Shown here in pieces: positions 1-5,365 of a stretch of 7,596 nucleotides of DNA. The DNA lies in the NCBI GenBank assembly GCA_025353985.1, contig JANXNT010000018.1, positions 1-7,596 of the forward strand, in the 5' to 3' direction. Within the stretch, counting starts at the first letter, position 1, and each line of letters opens with the position of its first letter. Under the pieces are notes generated by a model. That model was not told the origin of the DNA. It did not search any database and saw only the letters and a program-made list of their open reading frames with translations. Both the position numbers and the translations under genes were made by a program. The DNA is from Limnoglobus sp. (GTDB lineage: Bacteria; Planctomycetota; Planctomycetia; Gemmatales; Gemmataceae).

Positions 1-507
1 TTCGTCGTCGTCGAGAATGATGATGCCATCGTGGTCGTCGGCGATGCCGAGTTCGTAGTTTGACATGCACATCGCGTCGTTCATAACGCCGCGAAGTGCC
101 TTCGGTTCCAGTGTAAAAACCGTCTTTTTGCCGTCTTTGTCCGCGTAGAAGTATCGGCTGCCGCGCAACCCGAGCACGACTTTCATACCGCTCTGCCCCG
201 GTGCGATGTTCGGTGCACCGGTGACGACCGTCTTCGTTTCGGTCGCACCGTATTCCAGCGTAACGAGTTTCAGCTTGTCGGCTTCGGGGTGCTTTTCGAT
301 CCGGATGACGCGGGCCACCACGACCTTGTCGCTTTCCCAAACAAGGCCCGCATCTTCGGGCTTCACGTGCAACCCCACCGGTGCCGCACGGCCGAACAGC
401 TTTACGCCCGCCGACTCGAGGCCCGCGAGCGTCAGCCGTTCGACGAGGTCCGCCGGGTTCGCGGGCAGGGGCACGTATTCACTCAACCACGATAGCGGAA
501 CGAGCAT
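1..507 (-). CDS. pheT: Phenylalanine--tRNA ligase beta subunit, N-terminal part (runs off left edge)
   Basis: The minus strand is open from an ATG at 507-505 to the window edge, giving 169 residues (the bacterial protein is usually about 800). PheT pairs with PheS in the cytoplasmic alpha2beta2 enzyme that charges tRNA-Phe. The start MLVPLSWLSEYVPL (residues 1-14) is the typical PheT opening. A tRNA-binding OB-fold (EMAP/Arc1p-like) follows from about residue 62: VARVIRIEKHPEADKLKL (64-81), VVTGAPNI (94-101) and a closing block with LRGV (138-141) and ELGIADDHDGI (152-162). These are the conserved PheT blocks, although the usual GMLCSE reads AMCMSN (145-150). The catalytic-like and B5 domains lie beyond the edge. 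No Shine-Dalgarno sequence precedes the ATG. No pheS lies upstream; the next gene is divergent, so pheT seems to head its own transcription unit. Family identification is confident. Confidence 0.93.
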   Translation of the reverse strand, partial: MLVPLSWLSEYVPLPANPADLVERLTLAGLESAGVKLFGRAAPVGLHVKPEDAGLVWESDKVVVARVIRIEKHPEADKLKLVTLEYGATETKTVVTGAPNIAPGQSGMKVVLGLRGSRYFYADKDGKKTVFTLEPKALRGVMNDAMCMSNYELGIADDHDGIIILDDDE

Positions 508-686
508 GGCAGATTCCCAAGGAAACGAACGCGAGCGGTACCAACCCTGTTTTGTAGGTCGTAACCGATAGTTTGGGAGGGAGAGGTTTTGAACCGCGAC
601 GATATTTTTCATCGCGTCAATCGAATCTGGTTTGACATACGTCTCACCTGTAATCACCCCCTTCGATCTGAAATTTGAGATACCAG
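508..686. other. Divergent intergenic region between pheT and the surface-protein gene
   Basis: This 179-bp non-coding gap must hold the promoters of pheT (leftward) and of the surface-protein gene (rightward). An exact TTGACA lies at 632-637 on the plus strand, but 16-18 bp further on there is only a C-rich stretch, not a -10 hexamer. On the minus strand TACAAA (556-551) is a possible -10 for pheT, without a matching -35. No terminator, RNA gene or convincing operator was seen. Confidence 0.5.
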
Positions 687-1019
687 ATGCACAAGTTCCG
701 ACGCCGTCTCTTCACGGAATGTCTCGAAGCCCGCGACGTGCCCAACGCTACGATAACAGGTAGCACGTTCGAAGATGCGAATCTCGATGGCTTTTACACG
801 CAAGCGGTAGCTGCATATGTCGGTGCGGCACTCAGTGAAAGTGGGGTTTCGGGCGTCACCGTCGAACTCGACCTCGGTGGCGATGGGACTTACGAACAAA
901 CCACCACGTCCGATGCAGCAGGTGAATATCGTTTCACAAATGTCCCCGATGGCAGCCACAAGATTCGCGTCTCGAAGGCCGGCTTCGTCTCGACGACCTT
1001 AATGGTATCAATTTTTTAA
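687..1019 (+). CDS. N-terminal fragment of SdrD/Cna-B-like planctomycete surface protein (frameshifted)
   Basis: These 110 residues are the front end of the protein that continues at 1022-3073. I chose the ATG at 687; a TTG at 675 would add only four residues, and neither has a Shine-Dalgarno site. The N-terminus is basic (MHKFRRRLF) and followed by CLEARDVPNA (12-21), resembling the LExRxVP motif that opens many Gemmata-type secreted proteins; there is no ordinary hydrophobic signal core. Residues 22-104 form one prealbumin-like beta-sandwich of SdrD/Cna-B type: ITGSTFED, GVTVELDL, a TTTSDAAGEY turn and VPDGSHKI. The frame then ends at TAA (1017-1019) in the middle of the domain linker, just after a run of six T. 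The closest relative is the third domain of the same protein, which shows that the linker should continue. It is likely a broken or recoded gene rather than a separate 110-residue protein. Confidence 0.6.
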   Translation: MHKFRRRLFTECLEARDVPNATITGSTFEDANLDGFYTQAVAAYVGAALSESGVSGVTVELDLGGDGTYEQTTTSDAAGEYRFTNVPDGSHKIRVSKAGFVSTTLMVSIF

Positions 1020-1405
1020 ATTTACCCCCGGAAGCTCCTGGCGAATTCCAGACTCCACGATCTCCTGAGAATCCCGTGTTCTTCGGCCTCGTTCGGGCGG
1101 GCGGGATCGCGAGTGGTGCGGTCTACTTCGATAAGAACGGCGACGGAAAACCCAATGACGGAGATACCAGCATCAGCCGAGACTTCGGCTTCGGTGATGG
1201 CGCACTCGTAAACATCTTCGACTCTGCGTCGAAACTGGTGGCCACAGCACGAACGAATCTCGCGGGGAACTTCGCCGTTGGCAGCCTGCCCGATGGCAAC
1301 TACACCGCAGTGGCGTCTTCCTACGCGGATCGCGGATTCATCGTCAACGGCCCCAGCACGTTCACCATTACTGGTGGCAAAGCCGTTACTGGGGTGAATA
1401 TCCAG
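750..1405 (+). repeat. Domain-pair repeat, copy 1 (Cna-B-like domains 1 and 2)
   Basis: The copy covers domain 1 (750-998), the frameshifted linker and domain 2 (about 1106-1405). Domain 1 matches domain 3 in order and wording: ITGSTFED/ITGTTFED, VTVELDL/VTLDFNS, TTTSDAAGEYRFT/TTTSDANGKYTFT, VPDGSHKI/VPDGTHII, AGFVST/AGFTAT. Domain 2 matches domain 4 less strongly but keeps a final GKAVTGVNI/GKTVTGVVF. Copy length is 656 bp. Confidence 0.65.
991..1021 (+). other. Frameshift site joining the two parts of the surface protein
   Basis: The upstream frame reads GFVSTTLMVSIF and stops at TAA 1017-1019. The other plus frame is open across this point and reads LNGINFLNLPPEAPGEF, then into the 1076-3073 ORF without a stop. 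One extra base, or a -1 slip, restores a single frame of about 795 codons. Two spots would do: the T6 run at 1012-1017 (a seventh T gives ATT TTT TTA) or the CCTTAA at 997-1002. The downstream linker has the same order of features (PPE, aromatic-Q, FF, GL) as the linker after the third domain, so the coding signal is real on both sides. Cause unknown: sequencing or assembly indel, true mutation, or slippage. Confidence 0.7.
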
Positions 1406-3073
1406 GTGAAATCGTTCGGCGAAATCACCGGCACGACCTTCGAAGACAGAGACGCCGATGGTGTTTTCGGGCAAGTTGTCGGGTTAATTGTCGGTGGGCC
1501 AGCACCGGAAGTGATTCTAGCCGGAGCAACCGTCACGCTCGACTTCAACAGCGATGGCACGATCGACCGGACGACGACGAGCGATGCCAACGGCAAATAC
1601 ACCTTCACCGATGTGCCCGATGGCACGCACATAATCGCCACCTCACGGGCCGGATTCACGGCAACACGAACGGCGAGTGCCCGATTCGTCAGTGGGTTCC
1701 GTCAGCCGGAACCAATCCCGCAGTTTGCGGCTCCGCCAGAGGGATACCAACCGCGTGTGGGAGTGTTGCCGAGGGCAAGCGGCTTCTATCCCTTTTTCAA
1801 CGACTCGCTCGATCTGGGGCTAACGAAATCGGCAATCGTGGCGCTCGGAGCCTACGTTGATGTCAACACAAATGGCGTGCAAGAATTCGACGAGCGCGGC
1901 ATTCCAAACGCGATGATCCAGATCGATCTCGATTCGAATGGAACCTTCGACATCACGAAAACCACCGACGCGAACGGGAACCTCGTGCTCACCGGCATTC
2001 CGAATGGCACGCATACCGCGACTTATAACGGCATAACGCGCTCGTTCAGCGTTGCCGATGGCAAGACTGTCACGGGTGTGGTGTTCGGTACGCCGGGCGG
2101 GAAGAACGCTTCGTTTGTCGTCAGCACGATCGGCGTTGCCGGGCGGGTGCGCATTTTCGATAGCAACGGCAATCCGAAATTCGACCTTAACCCGTACCCG
2201 AACGCGGTGGGTGGCACGCGCGCCGCGATGGGCGATGTCAATGGCGATGGTATCGCCGACATCATCATCGGCGTCGGGCCGGGCGCGTCCGGACCGGTGC
2301 TCGTGTTCGATGGTGCTACGCAAAAACAACTGTTCTCGCTCGAAGCATTCGAAGCCTCGTTCCTCGGTGGCGTGAACGTGGCGCTCGCCGATGTCACGGG
2401 CGATGGCAAAGCCGATGCGATCATCACGCCGGGCGATGGCGGTGGCGCACGGGTACGGGTTTACGATGGCGCAACGCAGAAACTGATCGCCGATTTCTTC
2501 AGCATCGAAGATGTCAATTTCCGCGGCGGCGCGGTCGCATCGGGTGCGGATGTCAACGGCGATGGCGTCGGCGATTTGATCGTTGCGGCCGGTATGGGTG
2601 GCGGGCCGCGCGTCGCCGGTTGGAACGGTAAATCGCTCGCAGCTGGCGGGACACCGACCCGCGTATTCAACGACTTCTTCGCGTTCGAATCGTCGCTCCG
2701 CAACGGCGTTTACCTCGCGTCGGGCGATGTCGATGGCGACGGCAAAGCGGACATCATCGTGGGCGGCGGCGCAAGTGGCTCACCGCGAGTGACCGTGTTC
2801 GGCGGCAACGATTTGACCGCAACCGGCAAGCAAACGCTGCTCGCAAACTTCTTCGCGGGCGACAGCAACGACCGCACCGGCGTTCGCGTGAGTGCCAAAG
2901 ACATCGACGGCGACGGCAAGGCCGACATCATTACCTCGTCGAAGTCCACGATGAACGCCGGCACCGAAGTGAACGCCTACCTAGCGAAAGGCATCAGCAT
3001 GAGCGGCCCCGGCGAAACCCGCTTTCGCGTGCCCCCATTCGCCGATTTCCAGGGCGGATTGTACGTGGGGTAA
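1076..3073 (+). CDS. Large SdrD-like/FG-GAP (VCBS-type) calcium-binding surface protein, main part
   Basis: The ORF has 665 residues from a GTG at 1076, but coding similarity extends upstream to about 1010 in this frame and there is no Shine-Dalgarno site, so the GTG is probably not the true start; it continues the protein begun at 687. Domains: a second Cna-B-like domain (11-110, with an EF-hand-like DKNGDGKPNDGD loop at 19-30); a third (117-197); a fourth (255-338, with DVNTNGVQEFDERG, the usual SdrD calcium motif); then a beta-propeller (about 347-638) with five FG-GAP calcium motifs: DVNGDGIAD 387, DVTGDGKAD 439, DVNGDGVGD 492, DVDGDGKAD 551 and DIDGDGKAD 609. It ends FQGGLYVG, with no LPXTG, PEP-CTERM or membrane anchor. 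A role in cell-surface adhesion or matrix is inferred from the family; the ligand is unknown. It has no operon partner: pheT is divergent and DUF4058 has its own signals. Confidence 0.8.
   Translation: MFFGLVRAGGIASGAVYFDKNGDGKPNDGDTSISRDFGFGDGALVNIFDSASKLVATARTNLAGNFAVGSLPDGNYTAVASSYADRGFIVNGPSTFTITGGKAVTGVNIQVKSFGEITGTTFEDRDADGVFGQVVGLIVGGPAPEVILAGATVTLDFNSDGTIDRTTTSDANGKYTFTDVPDGTHIIATSRAGFTATRTASARFVSGFRQPEPIPQFAAPPEGYQPRVGVLPRASGFYPFFNDSLDLGLTKSAIVALGAYVDVNTNGVQEFDERGIPNAMIQIDLDSNGTFDITKTTDANGNLVLTGIPNGTHTATYNGITRSFSVADGKTVTGVVFGTPGGKNASFVVSTIGVAGRVRIFDSNGNPKFDLNPYPNAVGGTRAAMGDVNGDGIADIIIGVGPGASGPVLVFDGATQKQLFSLEAFEASFLGGVNVALADVTGDGKADAIITPGDGGGARVRVYDGATQKLIADFFSIEDVNFRGGAVASGADVNGDGVGDLIVAAGMGGGPRVAGWNGKSLAAGGTPTRVFNDFFAFESSLRNGVYLASGDVDGDGKADIIVGGGASGSPRVTVFGGNDLTATGKQTLLANFFAGDSNDRTGVRVSAKDIDGDGKADIITSSKSTMNAGTEVNAYLAKGISMSGPGETRFRVPPFADFQGGLYVG
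1424..2089 (+). repeat. Domain-pair repeat, copy 2 (Cna-B-like domains 3 and 4)
   Basis: This is the second copy of the two-domain unit, 666 bp against 656 bp for copy 1. Domain 3 spans 1424-1666 and domain 4 spans 1838-2089, joined by a longer Pro/Phe-rich linker. The copies are clearly related at protein level but diverged, so this is an old duplication, not a recent tandem repeat. Confidence 0.65.
2114..2989 (+). repeat. FG-GAP repeat region (five calcium motifs, propeller)
   Basis: Five DxxGDGxxD loops recur every 52-59 residues (first motif residues 387, 439, 492, 551 and 609 of the 1076-3073 reading). Each is followed by a hydrophobic strand and a Gly-rich GPGASG/GDGGG/GMGGG/GGGASG turn, then RVxVxDG, and most blades close with a DFF/NFF-type strand. 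This is the integrin-like FG-GAP/VCBS propeller pattern; a strand at about residues 347-363 probably completes the ring. Confidence 0.8.
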
Positions 3074-3111
3074 TCGCGAGCGGAACGCAGACGACATCAG
3101 CGCGGGGGCAG

Positions 3112-3117
3112 TACAAT
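3112..3117 (+). promoter_or_regulatory. TACAAT, candidate -10 element for the DUF4058 gene
   Basis: TACAAT matches the TATAAT consensus at five of six positions. It ends seven bases before the GGAGG Shine-Dalgarno site, so a start 6-8 bases downstream would give a leader of only about 12-14 nt. No good -35 is visible (ACGACA at 3091-3096 is the nearest, with a short 15-bp spacer). The kinase gene at 6898 has the same arrangement. Confidence 0.45.
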
Positions 3118-3124
3118 AGCACCT

Positions 3125-3130
3125 GGAGGA
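3125..3130 (+). promoter_or_regulatory. Shine-Dalgarno site GGAGGA of the DUF4058 gene
   Basis: A strong match to the anti-Shine-Dalgarno sequence, six bases before the ATG at 3137. It fixes the start codon; several other genes in this window lack such a site. Confidence 0.8.
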
Positions 3131-3136
3131 ACTGCT

Positions 3137-3871
3137 ATGCCGATGCATGACTGGACGCGAGTGGAAGCGGGGATTTACCACGCTTTCCATCACGAGTGGA
3201 TTTCCGAAATCGGTCGCGCACTCAACCGTGGGCTGCTCCCAGGCGATTACTACGCCTTGCCGGAGCAGCAAGCCGCCGGGTTTGGTCCAGATGTGCTTAC
3301 ACTACAAGACATCACCGGCGAGGATTTTGCGAGTGGCGGAACTGCCACTCTGGCACGCACCAAACCGAAGACCACGCACTACGCCCAATCGCCGGCGGAG
3401 TTTCATCGTCGCAAGAAAAGCTCGATTGCGGTACGGCACGTTAGCGGCGACCGCATAGTCGCGATGATCGAGATCGTTTCGCCAGGGAACAAGAACAATA
3501 CGAATGCCTTCAACGCCTTCATTCAGAAAGCGTGCGAGCTACTTGAGCACTGCATCCATTTGCTGTTGATCGACCCGTTTCCGCCGGGCCGTCGTGATCC
3601 GCAAGGCATCCACACCGCGATCTGGTCACACGTCGAAGACGATCCATTTTCGTTGCCGCTGGAACGCCCGCTGACACTGGTGGCGTACGAATGTAGCCTG
3701 GTTACGCAGGCATACATCGAGACGATTGCCGTTGGGGAATCCCTACCAGATATGCCACTTTTCCTCGCGGCCGACGCGCACATTCTGATCCCGCTCGAAG
3801 CGACATACCAAGCCGCATGGGACACCATGCCCGCCCGCTGGCAGCGAGTGATTGCGCCCGTCACGAAATGA
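3137..3871 (+). CDS. DUF4058 family protein
   Basis: The gene encodes 244 residues from an ATG with a strong GGAGGA site. The opening MPMHDWTRVEAGIYHAFHHEW (1-21) and the block GLLPGDYYALPEQ (32-44) with GFGPDV (48-53) are hallmarks of DUF4058, a family common in planctomycetes and cyanobacteria whose function is not established. The other conserved block is VAMIEIVSPGNKNN (108-121), followed by a helix with K131 and then LLLIDPFPPG (142-151). The order PD...EIVSPxNK...K...LIDP resembles Uma2-like PD-(D/E)XK nuclease folds, but this is inference from motif order only. There is no signal peptide or membrane segment, so it is probably cytoplasmic. Length is in the usual range. It sits 63 bp after the surface-protein gene with its own promoter-like element, and its last 11 bp overlap the convergent response-regulator gene. 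Confidence 0.88.
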   Translation: MPMHDWTRVEAGIYHAFHHEWISEIGRALNRGLLPGDYYALPEQQAAGFGPDVLTLQDITGEDFASGGTATLARTKPKTTHYAQSPAEFHRRKKSSIAVRHVSGDRIVAMIEIVSPGNKNNTNAFNAFIQKACELLEHCIHLLLIDPFPPGRRDPQGIHTAIWSHVEDDPFSLPLERPLTLVAYECSLVTQAYIETIAVGESLPDMPLFLAADAHILIPLEATYQAAWDTMPARWQRVIAPVTK

Positions 3872-5279
3872 TGGTTGACGTGCGATCTTCGTCGTCTTTT
3901 TTCCACTTTTGTAGGTTGCGGTACAGCGTGCGTTCGCCAACGTTGAGCATCTTGGCGGCGACTTCGCGATTGCCCTCCGCGATGGCCAGGGCTTTCTCGG
4001 TGTAATAGCGTTCGACGTCGGCGAGCGAGCGACCGATGAGGCCATCGGCACCGTCGATCGTGTGATACGTGTTGCCGGGCGGCGTGTGCGGTTCGTTCGG
4101 CAGCAGACCGCTATCTTCGGGCAAATCGTCCGGCCCGAGGATGCCATCGAGGTCGAGAAGTACCATGCTTTCGAGCATATTTCGCAATTCGCGCACGTTC
4201 CCCGGCCACGCATACCCCGCAAACGCCCTGCGTACCGGCTCGGTGATGCCCATGACTTTTTTGCCGTGTTTCGCGATCAGTTCCTTCAGGAAGTGATTGG
4301 AAAGTAGCGGCACGTCGTCGCGGCGTTCGCGCAGTGCGGGCAAGCGGATGACGCCGACTTTTAGGCGGTGCAGCAAGTCGACTCGGAACTTCGACTCCTT
4401 GACGGCAACATCGAGATCGCGGTTCGTGGCGGCAATCACCCGGACATCGACCTTGATCGGCGCGTTCGCCCCGATGCGAACGATCTCGCCATTCTCCAAA
4501 ACGCGCAGCAACTTCGATTGCAGCGACAACGGCATGTCACCGATTTCATCGAGGAACAACGTCCCGCCGTTGGCGTACTCGAACCGCCCCTTCCGCTCGC
4601 CTTTTGCATCGGTGAACGCGCCGCTCACGTGGCCGAACATCTCGTCGTCGAGCAGGTTCTCGTTGAGTGCTGCGCAGTTCATTGCGACGAACGGTTTATT
4701 CTTGCGCGGGCTGTTCGTGTGCAATGCTTTTGCGGCGAGTTCCTTGCCCGTGCCGTTTTCGCCGAGGATGAGCACCGATGCGGTCGTCGGGGCGAATGCC
4801 TTGAGTTTGCGCAACACATCTTGCATTTTCGGCCCGTTGCCTACGACGCCTTCGAAGCCGAATTTTTCGTCGAGTTGCTGGCGAAGTTCGCGATTCGATT
4901 GCGTCAATTTCACGCGTTCGGCGGCCTTTTCGACGATGGCACGGATCTCGGCCATGTCGATCGGCTTCAGTAAATAATGGGCGGCCCCGAGTTTCATCGC
5001 TTCGACGGCGGTCTTCACGTCACCTTGCCCGGTAATCACATACACCTCGGCATCGGGCAGCTTTTCGCGAACTTGTTTCACGATCGCGAGGCCGTCGATG
5101 TCTGCCATCTTCAAATCGGTGAGAACGACATCGTAATCGCCATCGTCAATTTTTTGCGAACCGGATTTGCCCGTGTTAACGACCGTGACCGCGTGGCCCT
5201 TGCGTTCGAGGCTTTCGGAAATCGCCTGCGCCAAGTTTTTGTCGTCGTCGATTACGAGAATGTTGAGGACATCGCTCAT
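3861..5279 (-). CDS. NtrC-family sigma-54-dependent response regulator
   Basis: The protein has 472 residues with the full three-domain layout. The receiver (1-120) has the acidic pair D11/D12, phosphorylation site D55 (LTDLKM), T83 and K105. The AAA+ domain has Walker A GENGTGKE (173-180), a sigma-54-contacting L1 loop reading GAFTDA (220-225) instead of GAFTGA, Walker B LFLDEIGD (241-248), sensor I ATNRD (284-288), likely arginine fingers R299/R305 and sensor II GNVREL (360-365). The C-terminal Fis-type helix-turn-helix is at about 418-458 (NREVAAKMLNVGERTLYR). By family, phosphorylation drives ATP-dependent opening of sigma-54 promoters. No histidine kinase is adjacent, so its partner and targets are unknown. 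It is divergent from the YitT gene across 86 bp and convergent, with an 11-bp tail overlap, with DUF4058. The ATG at 5279 places the receiver domain correctly; no Shine-Dalgarno site is visible. Confidence 0.95.
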   Translation of the reverse strand: MSDVLNILVIDDDKNLAQAISESLERKGHAVTVVNTGKSGSQKIDDGDYDVVLTDLKMADIDGLAIVKQVREKLPDAEVYVITGQGDVKTAVEAMKLGAAHYLLKPIDMAEIRAIVEKAAERVKLTQSNRELRQQLDEKFGFEGVVGNGPKMQDVLRKLKAFAPTTASVLILGENGTGKELAAKALHTNSPRKNKPFVAMNCAALNENLLDDEMFGHVSGAFTDAKGERKGRFEYANGGTLFLDEIGDMPLSLQSKLLRVLENGEIVRIGANAPIKVDVRVIAATNRDLDVAVKESKFRVDLLHRLKVGVIRLPALRERRDDVPLLSNHFLKELIAKHGKKVMGITEPVRRAFAGYAWPGNVRELRNMLESMVLLDLDGILGPDDLPEDSGLLPNEPHTPPGNTYHTIDGADGLIGRSLADVERYYTEKALAIAEGNREVAAKMLNVGERTLYRNLQKWKKDDEDRTSTIIS

Positions 5280-5281
5280 GG

Positions 5282-5292
5282 GTGAGACTCAC
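5282..5292. promoter_or_regulatory. Small inverted repeat GTGAG-A-CTCAC before the response-regulator start
   Basis: Perfect 5-bp arms with a one-base centre lie three bases upstream of the regulator's ATG (minus strand). It could be an operator or an mRNA hairpin over the start region, but arms this short arise by chance in 86 bp. Confidence 0.2.
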
Positions 5293-5313
5293 GTCGAATT
5301 TCAGAGCGTGATT

Positions 5314-5326
5314 GGATAATGTATCC
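5314..5326. promoter_or_regulatory. Inverted repeat GGATA-ATG-TATCC with -10-like GATAAT in the divergent promoter region
   Basis: Perfect 5-bp arms surround a three-base centre in the middle of the 86-bp gap between the response-regulator and YitT genes. On the plus strand it contains GATAAT (5315-5320), five of six to a -10 consensus and placed 45 bp before the YitT ATG. No matching -35 was found. It may be an operator over the YitT promoter; the statistical support is weak. Confidence 0.3.
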
Positions 5327-5353
5327 GGAATAGTGTATTTCTTTAGAGAATCT

Positions 5354-5357
5354 GAGG
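5354..5357 (+). promoter_or_regulatory. Shine-Dalgarno GAGG for the YitT gene
   Basis: GAGG lies eight bases before the ATG at 5366. It supports that ATG over the upstream in-frame TTG at 5312, which would add an 18-residue stretch (DNVSGIVYFF...) unlike a normal YitT start. Confidence 0.55.
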
Positions 5358-5365
5358 CGGCCCGA

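Noticed and set aside
206..571. Plus-strand ORF of 121 residues over the pheT region
   Set aside because: Low-complexity Ser/Thr/Arg-rich translation lying antisense to the conserved PheT sequence; a shadow.
597..616. Hairpin around CGAT-ATTTTTC-ATCG in the pheT upstream gap
   Set aside because: Only a 4-bp stem with mismatched flanks; not stronger than chance.
632..637. TTGACA as the -35 box for the surface-protein gene
   Set aside because: No -10-like hexamer at 16-18 bp; TGTAAT at 649-654 is far too close.
1076..1078. GTG at 1076 as the genuine start of a separate FG-GAP protein
   Set aside because: No Shine-Dalgarno site, and recognisable linker coding in the same frame extends upstream of it; it lies inside the protein, not at its start.
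4297..4977. Plus-strand ORFs of 226 and 201 residues within the response-regulator gene
   Set aside because: Antisense shadows of the AAA+ and receiver coding region; no independent motif or ribosome site.
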